A DNA stretch of 64,000 nt from Candidatus Polarisedimenticolaceae bacterium (GTDB lineage Bacteria > Acidobacteriota > Polarisedimenticolia > Polarisedimenticolales > DASRJG01), in assembly GCA_036275915.1 (NCBI GenBank), contig DASUCV010000022.1, forward strand, positions 248,001-312,000, read 5' to 3'. The position numbers and the translations under genes are program-made. The notes beneath the pieces are model-generated. The model was not told the DNA's origin. It did not search any database and worked only from the letters and a program-made list of their open reading frames with translations. This document shows positions 44,286 to 52,240 of the stretch, in pieces (within the stretch, counting starts at the first letter, position 1; every line of letters starts with the position of its first letter).

Positions 44286-44970
44286 CGAAGAATTGATCCT
44301 GTTCTTCTACGGCGAGCACGAGCGCCCGAACGAGATCGAGCGGGCGCTCGCGGCCGATCCCGATCTGAAGCGTCGTTACGAAACGCTGACGCGGGAGCTT
44401 TCCGCGCTCGATCGCCTGGAAGTGCCCGATCCTCGGCCGGGGCTCGAAGGTCGGATGTGGGCGCGCGTCAGCGCCGAGCTCCAGCCGAAGCGCCGGATAC
44501 TCTCGTGGCGCGTGTGGGCCGCGATCGGCGCCGCGGCGGCGGCGATCGCCGTCGCCGCGTTCCTCGGCGGGCGCGCGATCGGCCCCGAGCCGAACGAGGC
44601 CGACGTGACCGCGAAGCTCAAGGCGCTCCCGCAGGCCGCGCGCGAGCGCGTGCTCCAGGCGGCGCTCGCCGACCATCTCGATACCTCCCAGCGCCTGCTC
44701 CTCGAGGTCCAGAACGGCGACAAGCCGCTCGAGGAAGAGCGGGTGTGGGCCGCCTCTCTGCTCTCCGAGAACCGCCTCTACCGCCGCGCCGCGGAGCGCG
44801 CGGGACAGCGGCGTGTCGCTGCGGTGCTCGCCGAGATCGAGCCGATCCTCGTGCGCCTCGCGGAATCGCCCGACGCGCTCGACCGCAGCGGCACGCAGCA
44901 GGAGATCGAGCGCACGGACCTCCTCTTCAAGCTTCGCGTCACCCGCAACAATCTGAAGGAGACCTCATGA
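44269..44970 (+). CDS. Putative transmembrane anti-sigma factor
   Basis: 233 residues from GTG 44269, 17 bp inside the sigma gene. The cytoplasmic N-terminus (about 1-80: DEELILFFYGEHERPNEIER, LAADPDLKRRYETLTRELSA) is compact and helical, as expected for a sigma-binding region, but has no zinc-finger HxxxCxxC motif. One transmembrane helix (about 83-104, VWAAIGAAAAAIAVAAFLGG) is followed by a helical periplasmic domain (LPQAARERVLQAALADHLD, then SQRLLLEVQNG). The position after the sigma gene supports the function. The ATGA overlap with the HEAT-repeat gene shows the operon continues. Confidence 0.8.
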   Translation: MANRPDEELILFFYGEHERPNEIERALAADPDLKRRYETLTRELSALDRLEVPDPRPGLEGRMWARVSAELQPKRRILSWRVWAAIGAAAAAIAVAAFLGGRAIGPEPNEADVTAKLKALPQAARERVLQAALADHLDTSQRLLLEVQNGDKPLEEERVWAASLLSENRLYRRAAERAGQRRVAAVLAEIEPILVRLAESPDALDRSGTQQEIERTDLLFKLRVTRNNLKETS

Positions 44971-46256
44971 TCCGCCGCCTGACCCCGGCCGTCGTCCTCA
45001 TCGCCGCCGCCCTCGCGACGCCCGCGCGAGCCTCCGCCCTCTACGCGACCTCCGAGAGCGGCTCGGAGCAGCGGAGCACGAGCTACCGCCAGGCGCAGCG
45101 CGCCCTCGATCGCGGCGCGTGGGACGAAGCCTCGCGCCTGTTCGGGACGATCGCCTCGGGATCCACCGACGAGGCCGATGCGGCCCTCTACTGGAAGGCG
45201 TACGCCGACTGGAAGCAGCTCAAGAAGAAGGAGTCGATCGAGGAGCTGCGGCATCTCGTGGCGGCGTACCCGAAGAGCGCGTGGGCCGACGACGCCAAGG
45301 CGCTCGAGGTCGAGATCCGCGGCGGCGGAGGGAAGGCGGTCGGCGGCGGAGCGAGCGCGGCCGGCGGAGCGAGCGCCGGCGGCGGCCGGAGCGCGGGTGT
45401 GTCCGAAGGGAATGGAGCCGGGGGAAGCGACGAGGAGCTCAAGCTCTACGCGCTCGACGGCCTCATGCAGGTCGAGCCCGAGAAGGCGGTCCCGGTGCTC
45501 GAGAAGCTCCTCGCCGGGAACGCGTCGGAGCGCGTCAAGCAGCGCGCGCTGTTCGTCCTCTCGCAGAGCGACTCGCCGCGTGCGAGAGAGATCCTCGTGC
45601 GCACGGCGAAGACCGGCCAGCCGGTCTCGCTCCGGCGCGAGGCGATCAAGACGCTCGGCGTCGCGGGCGATCCTCCCGACATCGCGGCGCTCGGCGAGAT
45701 CGCGCGCGACACGACCCAGCCCGAGGAGGTCCGCGACGCGCTCGTCGAGGCGTACCTGATCGCGGACAAGCCCGACGCGCTCGCGGCGATGGCGACCGCG
45801 GACCCCAACCCCCGGATCCGCGAGAAGGCGATCGACGCGCTCGGCGCGAACGGGCAGCTCCCCGCGCTCCGGCAGCTCTGGTCCACCGAGAAGGATCCCG
45901 ATCTTCGCGCCAAGCTCCTCCAGGCGTTCGGCGTCGCGGGCGACGTCGACACGTTGGCGAAAGCGGCGAAGGAGACGACCGATCCGGAGCTGCGCCGCAA
46001 GGCGATCGACGGGCTCGGCATCGCGGAGGGTCCCGAGGCGCGGCGCGCGCTGAAGCGGCTCTACGGCGAGTACACGTCGGTCGACGCGAAGCGCCAGGTA
46101 CTCCAGGCGCTCATGGTCCAGGACGACGCGAAGACGCTCGTCGAGATGTTCAAGGCGGAGAAGGATCCGGCGCTCAAGAAGGCGATCCTGCAGCAGCTCT
46201 CGGTCATGGACGATCCGGAGGCGACGAAGGTCCTCCTCGACATCCTGGGGCAATGA
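44967..46256 (+). CDS. Exported HEAT-repeat protein with TPR-like N-terminal part
   Basis: 429 residues from ATG 44967. The signal peptide (LTPAVVLIAAALATPARA) is followed by a TPR-like pair (about 30-105: YRQAQRALDRGAWDEASRLF) and a flexible Gly/Ala/Ser linker (about 115-145). HEAT/PBS-type repeats run from about 155 to the end, for example RVKQRALFVLSQSDSPRARE and LRREAIKTLGVAGDPPDIAA, closing with PEATKVLLDIL. Such repeats form protein-binding solenoids. The operon position suggests periplasmic sensing or signal transfer to the anti-sigma factor, which is an inference. The stop overlaps the next ATG. Confidence 0.85.
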   Translation: MIRRLTPAVVLIAAALATPARASALYATSESGSEQRSTSYRQAQRALDRGAWDEASRLFGTIASGSTDEADAALYWKAYADWKQLKKKESIEELRHLVAAYPKSAWADDAKALEVEIRGGGGKAVGGGASAAGGASAGGGRSAGVSEGNGAGGSDEELKLYALDGLMQVEPEKAVPVLEKLLAGNASERVKQRALFVLSQSDSPRAREILVRTAKTGQPVSLRREAIKTLGVAGDPPDIAALGEIARDTTQPEEVRDALVEAYLIADKPDALAAMATADPNPRIREKAIDALGANGQLPALRQLWSTEKDPDLRAKLLQAFGVAGDVDTLAKAAKETTDPELRRKAIDGLGIAEGPEARRALKRLYGEYTSVDAKRQVLQALMVQDDAKTLVEMFKAEKDPALKKAILQQLSVMDDPEATKVLLDILGQ

Positions 46257-47278
46257 CCGTGCTCCTCGCTGCGACCCTCCTCGCCCTCACGGCCTCGACG
46301 GTCGAGGCGCCGCCTTCGATCACGAACGCCAAGGTCGAAATCCGCGCAGGCGAGTCACCTCCCGCGGCGCTCGCACGCGCGAAGAGCGGCGCCTCCGGAA
46401 CGTGGATCGGATGGAGCGTTGCCGCAATCGCCGAGGCGCGCGACGTCTGCTGCTTCAGCGACGACTTCAAGCAGCGCGGTTGCTCGCTCGCGAGCCGCGA
46501 CAACGGATGGGGTACGAGCGACCGCTCCCCGGCGGCGCCCGCGGGCGAGATGCTCGTGCTCGTCGAGACGAAGGACGGCGCTCCGAAGCGCGTCAAGATC
46601 GTCTCGACGACGTGCCAGGTCGACGGGGCCGGCAGGACTCTCGTCTGGCTGGGGCCGGTCGACGCGGCTGCGAGCCTCGCAGCGCTCGAGAGCCTCCTCG
46701 GCGAGCGCCTGGAGAACGCCTCTGAGCCGGCGCTCGCTGCGATCGCCTACCATCGCGACGCTCGCGCGGACGCGATCTTGGAGAAGCGCGTCCTCGACCC
46801 TTCGCTTCCGCTCGAGGAGCGGGAGCACGCCGTCTTCTGGGCCGGCGAGGCGCGCGGCGAAGCGGGGTTCAAGCTCATCGACCGCGTGCTGAGCCAGGAG
46901 CCCGACCCCGGTTTGCGCCAGCATGCCGTCTTCGCGCTGAGCCAGAGCGCCGTTCCGGAGGCGCCGGAGCGGATCAAGCGTGTCGCCATCGACGATCGCG
47001 ACGCCGAGGTGCGCGGGCACGCCTACTTCTCGCTGTCGCAAACCCAGGCGAAGGGAGCGGGCGCGTGGATCGTCGGCCGGCTCGACGCCGAGAAGAACGA
47101 TCACGTTCGCGACCAGGCGATCTTCGCCCTCTCGCAGCTCCACGACGGAACCGATTGGCTGCTCGCCGTGCTTCGCGCCAAGAAAGACCCCGCCTCGGTG
47201 CGGCATGCGCTCTTCTGGCTCGGCCAATCGGACGATCCTCGCGCCCTCGAGGAGATCGAAAAGATCCTGGAGAAGTAA
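46253..47278 (+). CDS. Second exported HEAT-repeat protein
   Basis: 341 residues from ATG 46253. A short signal peptide (TVLLAATLLALTASTVEA) precedes a unique N-terminal domain (about 20-140) with Cys pairs (ARDVCCFSDDFKQRGCSLAS and KIVSTTCQVDG). HEAT-type repeats occupy about 150-335 (EEREHAVFWAGEARGEAGFK, LRQHAVFALSQSAVPEAPE, VRGHAYFSLSQTQAKGAG, VRDQAIFALSQLHDG). The four adjacent Cys suggest disulfide bonds outside the cytoplasm. With the preceding genes it makes a sigma/anti-sigma/HEAT/HEAT operon, in which the HEAT proteins probably report envelope state. Confidence 0.85.
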   Translation: MTVLLAATLLALTASTVEAPPSITNAKVEIRAGESPPAALARAKSGASGTWIGWSVAAIAEARDVCCFSDDFKQRGCSLASRDNGWGTSDRSPAAPAGEMLVLVETKDGAPKRVKIVSTTCQVDGAGRTLVWLGPVDAAASLAALESLLGERLENASEPALAAIAYHRDARADAILEKRVLDPSLPLEEREHAVFWAGEARGEAGFKLIDRVLSQEPDPGLRQHAVFALSQSAVPEAPERIKRVAIDDRDAEVRGHAYFSLSQTQAKGAGAWIVGRLDAEKNDHVRDQAIFALSQLHDGTDWLLAVLRAKKDPASVRHALFWLGQSDDPRALEEIEKILEK

Positions 47279-47280
47279 GA

Positions 47281-47347
47281 GGGGACAGTAACCAGGTTTT
47301 TGTTACACACGCACTTCGCGTGTAACAAAAACCTGGTTACCGTCCCC
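47281..47347. repeat. REPIN-like long inverted repeat
   Basis: Two 28-base arms (47281-47308 and 47320-47347) are perfect inverse complements except for one position. Each starts or ends with GGGGAC/GTCCCC, and they enclose an 11-base loop. The outer GGGGACAGTAACC motif resembles sequences dispersed near RAYT (REP-associated tyrosine) transposases. No such transposase gene is present in the window. It lies three bases after the HEAT gene stop and could also act as a transcript-end hairpin. I found no second copy here. Confidence 0.65.
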
Positions 47348-47382
47348 TTGCGCTATCCGTCGGCGTAGGCCAGCCTCGACGG

Positions 47383-48489
47383 ATGGCCGAAGCCGGTGTC
47401 ACGCCACGGGAAAGCGGCACGCGAAGCCTTGCCGTCGCCGTCATCGCCGTCGCTGCGGGAGTGTTCCTGCTCCGTTATGCCTGGGGAATCTGGCTCCCGG
47501 TGGCGATGGGAATCTTCGTGAGCTATGCGCTCGACCCGATCGTCGCCGCCGCGGCGCGGCTTCGGATCCCACGCTCGATCGGCGCGGCCCTCGTGCTGGC
47601 TCTGTTCACGGGCGCCGCGGTGTACGGCGTATACAGCTTGAGCGACGACGCCCTCGCCATCGTCGAGTCGCTCCCCGCCTCGGCGAAGAAGCTGCGCGAG
47701 AGCTGGTACGAGCTGCGCGGCCGCGAGGGGACGGTGCAGACGCTGACCGACGCGGTGACGGAAATCCAGAAGACGGCCCAGCCGTCCCCGACCGCGGCGC
47801 CGGCGAACCCCGGCATCACGCGCGTTCAGGTCGTGCAGCCGTTCAACATCAGCCGGTACCTGTGGTCGGGCTCGATGGGGGTCGTCGGCCTGTTGGGCCA
47901 GGCGATCACCGTCGTCTTCCTCGCGTATTTCCTGCTCGCGGCGGGCGACCTCCACCGGCGCAAGATCGTGAAGATCGCAGGAACGACTCTGGCCAGCAAA
48001 CGCGTGACCGTCGAGATCTTGAACGAGATCAGCGCTCAGATCGGCCGCTTCCTCTTCGTGCAGATGATCACGAGCGCGCTCGTCGCGATCGTCTCGGCGC
48101 TGGTGTTCCGCTGGCTCGGGCTCGAGCGAGCGGTCTTCTGGGGCCTCATGGCCGGCCTCTTCAACACGATCCCCTACTTCGGCCCGCTCATCGTCATGGG
48201 CGGGATCGCCGCCGTTGCCTTCCTCCAGTTCGGCACCCTCGAGAAGACGATCGCGCTGGCCATCGCGTCGCTCGTCGTCACGAGCCTCGAGGGATTCCTG
48301 CTCACGCCCTACCTGCTCGGCAGGCATCTCCGCATGAACGGAGCCGCCATCTTCATCGGGCTCCTGTTCTGGGGATGGGTGTGGGGCATCTGGGGACTTC
48401 TTCTCGCGGCGCCGATGATGGTCGTCGTCAAGTCGATCAGCGACCACGTCGAGGACTTGAAAGGCGTGGGAGACCTCTTGGGAGACTGA
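47383..48489 (+). CDS. AI-2E-family transporter-like membrane protein
   Basis: 368 residues. Seven to eight hydrophobic segments are visible (LAVAVIAVAAGVFLLRYAWG, ALVLALFTGAAVYGVYSL, MGVVGLLGQAITVVFLAYFL, MITSALVAIVSALVFRWLGL). The family signature MAGLFNTIPYFGPLIVMGG and the C-terminal GLLFWGWVWGIWGLLLAAPM are intact. These match the AI-2 exporter-like/PerM family (DUF20), whose members move autoinducer or ions. The actual substrate is not known. A Pro/Ala-rich insert (about 130-147) lies in the central soluble region. The gene ends 11 bp before the convergent peptidase gene. Confidence 0.9.
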   Translation: MAEAGVTPRESGTRSLAVAVIAVAAGVFLLRYAWGIWLPVAMGIFVSYALDPIVAAAARLRIPRSIGAALVLALFTGAAVYGVYSLSDDALAIVESLPASAKKLRESWYELRGREGTVQTLTDAVTEIQKTAQPSPTAAPANPGITRVQVVQPFNISRYLWSGSMGVVGLLGQAITVVFLAYFLLAAGDLHRRKIVKIAGTTLASKRVTVEILNEISAQIGRFLFVQMITSALVAIVSALVFRWLGLERAVFWGLMAGLFNTIPYFGPLIVMGGIAAVAFLQFGTLEKTIALAIASLVVTSLEGFLLTPYLLGRHLRMNGAAIFIGLLFWGWVWGIWGLLLAAPMMVVVKSISDHVEDLKGVGDLLGD

Positions 48490-48500
48490 CCTTTTGCCGG

Positions 48501-49988
48501 TTACTTCCCCAGCTCGTAGAGGTACTCGACGAACGACATGACCGCGCCGTCGTACCCCTGGATGTTCTTGTTCGTCGCTTCGATGACGTAGTACTCGTCG
48601 GGCGCGTGGGCGCCGCTGCCGTGGCCGAGCCCCCAGTGCCCGGAGGCGAGCTTGAGCGGCTCGCCGGTGAAGACGTAGCCGGGATAGGAGCCGGCGTTCC
48701 GGAGCCACATCACCGGGTCGATGCCGTCGCGCTTCAGCACGGCGACCTCCGCCTGGATGAGCGGCGCCGACGCGGGGGTGCTCGTGGGGTCGTAACCGCC
48801 CGTGACGTTGACCTCGATGTCGCCGAACCCGTGCTTCTGAAGGTGGGCCTTCAGCGCGGCGACGGCGCCGGCGAACGTCATGTCGGGGACGAGCCGCAGG
48901 TCGAGCTTCGCGGCCGCCCTGTGCGGCAGGACGGTCTTCCCGCCGGGGCCGGTGTAGCCGCCGACGAGCCCCTCGATGTTGACGGTCGGCTGGCTCGCGA
49001 GCCGCTCGTTCGCGGCCGCCCACGGCAGGTCGTCGATCCAGCGCTGGACGGAGATCTGCTTCTTCATCGTCGCCTCGTCGCTGCGGGCGGCGGCCTTGTC
49101 GATCATCGCCTTCTCGTCGGCGGTGAGCGGCCTCGGCTTGGGATAGTCGTCGATCGTGATCGTGTTGCCGTCTTGAGAGACGAGCGTGTCGAGCGCGCGG
49201 ATCAGGTGCCACGACGGGCTGTCGACCATCGCCTTGAGCGACGAGTGGATGTCCTTCGCCGGGCCGCGGCCCCACTTCTCGCCGCTGGAGACGAGCTCGC
49301 ACTCGATGACGCCCTTCGACCCGAGGCTGACGGCGACGACGCCGTCCAGCTCCTGCTCCGCCGAGGGCATGAAGATGCCGACGGTCTTCCCGAGCGCCGC
49401 CAGGACCTCGGGCCGCCGCACGAGCTGCGGGATGTGGGGCGAGCCGATCTCCTCCTCGCCTTCGGCGACGAGCACGAGGTTCACCGGCATCTTCTTTCCG
49501 GCGCCGCGGATGGCGTGAAGCGCGGCGAGGAACGCCGACTCCGGTCCTTTCTGATTGACGGCGCCACGGCCGACGATGACCTTGCCGACGCCGTCCTTGT
49601 CGACGATGCGCCCTTCGAGCGGCGGCGACGTCCACTCCGCCGGGTCGAACTGCTTGACGTCGTACATGAAGTACAGGCCGACGGTCTTCTTCGCCCCCGC
49701 ATCGAGCGTCGCGAAGACGCCGGGCTTTCCGTCGGTCGGGATGACGGTCGCCGTCTGGAAGCCGGCATCCTTCGCGAGCTTCGCCATGATCTCGGCGCCG
49801 TCGGGGTAGCCGCGATTCTCGGCGGCGATCGAGGGCGCCGCGATCCAGTCGCGCAGGCGCTTGACCGCCTCGTCGTGGCGCTTCGCGATCTCGCGCTTCA
49901 CGTCGGCGAGATCGTCGGCCCGAGCCGGCGAAGGAGTCAGGGAAGCGCACGCGATCGCCGCGGCGCAGAGGATCGTCGTCGTCTTCAT
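48501..49988 (-). CDS. Exported M20-family metallopeptidase with altered metal-site residues
   Basis: 495 residues from ATG 49988. The signal peptide (TTTILCAAAIACASLTPSPA) is clear. The catalytic region has FMYDVKQFDPAEWTSPP, where the usual HxD reads MYD. The second site is GRGAVNQKGPESAFLAALHA, with Asn in place of the bridging Asp. VLVAEGEEEIGSPH keeps the general-base/ligand Glu pair. The dimerisation domain (about 230-390) and the C-terminal GHGSGAHAPDEYYVIEAT with its His are present. A conserved M20 subgroup with this variant may use other ligands or have lost classical activity. It is divergent from the phosphatase gene. Confidence 0.82.
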   Translation of the reverse strand: MKTTTILCAAAIACASLTPSPARADDLADVKREIAKRHDEAVKRLRDWIAAPSIAAENRGYPDGAEIMAKLAKDAGFQTATVIPTDGKPGVFATLDAGAKKTVGLYFMYDVKQFDPAEWTSPPLEGRIVDKDGVGKVIVGRGAVNQKGPESAFLAALHAIRGAGKKMPVNLVLVAEGEEEIGSPHIPQLVRRPEVLAALGKTVGIFMPSAEQELDGVVAVSLGSKGVIECELVSSGEKWGRGPAKDIHSSLKAMVDSPSWHLIRALDTLVSQDGNTITIDDYPKPRPLTADEKAMIDKAAARSDEATMKKQISVQRWIDDLPWAAANERLASQPTVNIEGLVGGYTGPGGKTVLPHRAAAKLDLRLVPDMTFAGAVAALKAHLQKHGFGDIEVNVTGGYDPTSTPASAPLIQAEVAVLKRDGIDPVMWLRNAGSYPGYVFTGEPLKLASGHWGLGHGSGAHAPDEYYVIEATNKNIQGYDGAVMSFVEYLYELGK

Positions 49989-50073
49989 GAAAGGTCGCCC
50001 CCGTCGGCCGCGAAGGTCGCGCGCGGCCGGACGGATGCTACACGAATACAATCCACGCCATCGGGAGGGCGCC

Positions 50074-51210
50074 TTGAGCTGGGCCGACAACGCCAAGTAC
50101 TGGCAGACGCTGCCGCGACCGTCGCTCAGCCTGTTCCTGGCGGGCGTCTTCGCGCTCTTCGCATCGTTCGGGTTCATCACCGCCAACATGGGCTCGGAGC
50201 GGCCCGATCCCCTTTCGGCGGCTGTGGCGGCGATCGTGTATGGGGCCTTCGGCGCCGCCTGGGCGTTCGCGGGATCACGCCGGGTCGTGTGGCTCCTCGC
50301 CACCCTCTTCTTCGCCCAGTGGGTGGTGAACATCGCGCTCAGGTCCACCGTCGCCCGCCTCCTGACGCCGCCGCGGACCGACGCGGCCGACATCCCCCAC
50401 TTCTCCACGATCAACGGCGCGGGCGCCCTCGTGCTGATCATCGTCGCGTACGTGCTCTTCATCCTCTTCATCCGACGGGAGGGGATGCGCTACTACTCGA
50501 CCTTCGCCGAGATGCGCCTCGCGCGCGAGATCCACATGCGCACGGTGCCCCTGATCACGGTCCGTCACGGCGGCTTCGAGGTGTACGGCATCTCGTGGCC
50601 GACCGGAGAGGTCGGCGGCGACCTCGTCGATTTCGTCCCGAAGGGCGAAGGCTGGATCGCCTACGTCGCCGACATCAGCGGGCACGGCGTCCCGGCCGGG
50701 ACCTTCATGGCGATGGTCAAGAGCGCCGCGCGGATGCGCCTCGCCCTCGGCGGCGCCGAGTCGTTCTTCGTCGACATGAACGCAGTGCTGGCGCCGATCA
50801 CCGCGCCGAACATGTTCGCGACCGCCGCATTCTTGAGCGCGGGTCCCGGCGCCATGGCGTTCGGCATCGCCGCGCACCTTCCGACGCTGAAGTACAGCGC
50901 CGCGTCGGGGTCGGTGGACGAGCTGTGGCACGCGAACCTCCCCCTCGCGATGCTCGGAGAGGCCGCGTACACGTCCGCCGGCGTCACCTGCGAGCCGGGC
51001 GACGTCTTCGCGATCGTGACCGACGGCCTCACCGAGATCGTCGACCGCCGCGACCGCGAGCTTGGTCTGCCGGCATTGAAGGCGGTGCTCCAGGATCGCG
51101 CCGGCGAGCCGCTGGCGTCCATCGCGGAGGCGTTGCGGGCGCGCGCGCTCGCGCACGGCTCCCAGCGGGACGATCAGACCGTGTTCCTCGCGCGCCGGCT
51201 CACAGCTTGA
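50074..51210 (+). CDS. Membrane-anchored SpoIIE/PP2C-type protein phosphatase
   Basis: 378 residues from TTG 50074; GGGAGGG lies five bases before it, whereas an in-frame ATG at 50035 lacks such a site. Four hydrophobic helices occupy about 20-140 (SLFLAGVFALFASFGFITA, AAVAAIVYGAFGAAWAFAG, LLATLFFAQWVVNIAL, ALVLIIVAYVLFILFI). The phosphatase domain (about 165-375) has GISWPTGEVGGDLVDFVPKG, WIAYVADISGHGVPAGTFMA, FAIVTDGLTEIVDRRD and SQRDDQTVFLARR, the Asp-containing motifs that bind Mn/Mg. This type dephosphorylates anti-sigma-factor antagonists. No partner is adjacent. Confidence 0.9.
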   Translation: MSWADNAKYWQTLPRPSLSLFLAGVFALFASFGFITANMGSERPDPLSAAVAAIVYGAFGAAWAFAGSRRVVWLLATLFFAQWVVNIALRSTVARLLTPPRTDAADIPHFSTINGAGALVLIIVAYVLFILFIRREGMRYYSTFAEMRLAREIHMRTVPLITVRHGGFEVYGISWPTGEVGGDLVDFVPKGEGWIAYVADISGHGVPAGTFMAMVKSAARMRLALGGAESFFVDMNAVLAPITAPNMFATAAFLSAGPGAMAFGIAAHLPTLKYSAASGSVDELWHANLPLAMLGEAAYTSAGVTCEPGDVFAIVTDGLTEIVDRRDRELGLPALKAVLQDRAGEPLASIAEALRARALAHGSQRDDQTVFLARRLTA

Positions 51211-51538
51211 CCCACTTCTGCGCCCACTTGCCCAGGCTGTCGACCACCGGCTTGAGGCTCTCCCCCGCCGGCGTGAGCTCGTAGGCGACACGGACCGGCG
51301 GCCCCGGCCGCACGTCCCTCGTCACGAGCCCCTCCGACTCGAGCTCGCGCAGGCGCTCGGTCAGGAGGCGGTCGGAGAGGTCCGGCACGGCGGCGAGGAT
51401 CTCATTGAAACATTTCGGGCCGCCGAGCATCACACTGATGATCGCGCCGCTCCACCGCCGGCCGATCAGCTCGACCGCGTGGTGGTAACGCGGGCAGAGC
51501 TGGGATTCGGTCACCGGTTCGGGCTTTTTTCTTGTCAC
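51200..51538 (-). CDS. HxlR-family winged-helix transcriptional regulator
   Basis: 112 residues from GTG 51538. It has the HxlR pattern: SQLCPRYHHAVELIGRRWSG (the N-terminal Cys typical of redox-sensing members), LGGPKCFNEILAAVPDLSDR, then LLTERLRELESEGLVTRDVR and VAYELTPAGESL. It binds DNA as a dimer and often controls the divergent neighbour. Here that is the DoxX gene, 125 bp away. The two Cys (15 and about 42) could sense oxidants or electrophiles, as in known members such as QorR and YodB. Its 3' end overlaps the phosphatase gene by 11 bp. Confidence 0.92.
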   Translation of the reverse strand: MTRKKPEPVTESQLCPRYHHAVELIGRRWSGAIISVMLGGPKCFNEILAAVPDLSDRLLTERLRELESEGLVTRDVRPGPPVRVAYELTPAGESLKPVVDSLGKWAQKWVKL

Positions 51539-51606
51539 GGCGTTCGGCCTTTCGCCTCACTTACGATTCATTGCCTACTTGACGATTGTAGCCGCTGATC
51601 GTATCG

Positions 51607-51640
51607 TTGTCACTGCTTACGAAAAGTAAGCTACTAATAT
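51607..51640 (+). promoter_or_regulatory. Putative DoxX promoter with HxlR operator-like inverted repeat
   Basis: The intergenic region between HxlR and DoxX is AT-rich. A perfect 6-bp inverted repeat, GCTTAC-gaaaa-GTAAGC, spans 51615-51631. TTGTCA (51607-51612) lies upstream and TAATAT (51635-51640) downstream, but their 22-bp spacing is too long for a standard promoter. CTTACGA recurs once around 51559. The repeat is a good candidate for HxlR binding. Confidence 0.4.
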
Positions 51641-51663
51641 TAGGTAATCAAGGAGAAACGAAC

Positions 51664-52137
51664 ATGACATCCGAGACGGCGATTCGAGATCGGTCGGCGG
51701 TGGATTGGTCCCTTCTCGTCCTCCGCGTGGTCCTGGGCATCGTCTTCATGGCGCACGGCGCCCAGAAGCTGTTCGGCGCGTTCGGCGGCCCCGGCCTCCC
51801 GGCGATCGTGCAGATGATGGGCCCGATCGGCTACCTCGTCAGCATCGGCGAGTTCTTCGGGGGCCTCGGCCTCGCGGCCGGGTTCCTGTCGCGCTTCTCC
51901 GCGGCGTCGATCGTCGTGATCATGCTCGGCGCCATCGCGATGGTGCACGCGCATGTGGGCTTCTTCATGAACTGGACCGGGAAGCAGGCCGGCGAAGGCT
52001 TCGAGTACCACCTGCTGGCGATCGCGGCGCTCGTCCCGATCGTCCTCGCCGGCCCGGGCCGCTTCGCCGTGGCGAGTTTCCTTCCGAAGCTCGGCGGCGC
52101 GGCGATCCCGCGGAACGCCGTGGGAGCCCGAAGCTGA
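51664..52137 (+). CDS. DoxX-family inner-membrane protein
   Basis: 157 residues from ATG 51664; AAGGAG lies eight bases upstream. Four transmembrane helices are visible, starting with LLVLRVVLGIVFMAHGAQKL, then GYLVSIGEFFGGLGLAAGFL, AASIVVIMLGAIAMVHAHVG and LLAIAALVPIVLAGPG. HGAQKLFG and the EFFGGLGL motif are typical of the DoxX/DoxD family. Members are linked to oxidative or thiol stress, and this agrees with control by the divergent redox-sensing-type HxlR regulator (inferred). Quinone or glutathione-related roles reported in other species are not proven here. Confidence 0.92.
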   Translation: MTSETAIRDRSAVDWSLLVLRVVLGIVFMAHGAQKLFGAFGGPGLPAIVQMMGPIGYLVSIGEFFGGLGLAAGFLSRFSAASIVVIMLGAIAMVHAHVGFFMNWTGKQAGEGFEYHLLAIAALVPIVLAGPGRFAVASFLPKLGGAAIPRNAVGARS

Positions 52138-52148
52138 ACCTCGACGGA

Positions 52149-52172
52149 ACCCCGCCGCAAGGGCGGCGGGGT
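52149..52172 (+). terminator. Hairpin after DoxX gene
   Basis: ACCCCGCCGC (52149-52158) and GCGGCGGGGT (52163-52172) form a perfect 10-bp stem with an AAGG loop, followed by CTCCCCC rather than a T-run. It lies 11 bp after the stop and is the likely end of the DoxX transcript. Confidence 0.5.
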
Positions 52173-52240
52173 CTCCCCCACAATCCGGTTGTTCGCGCTC
52201 CGGCCTCACCGTACCCTCCCTGATCGGGGGGAATTCTCAC

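Noticed and set aside
47862-51284. A 1140-codon plus-strand frame covering the transporter, M20 and phosphatase genes
   Set aside because: Three well-conserved genes on both strands occupy it in other frames.
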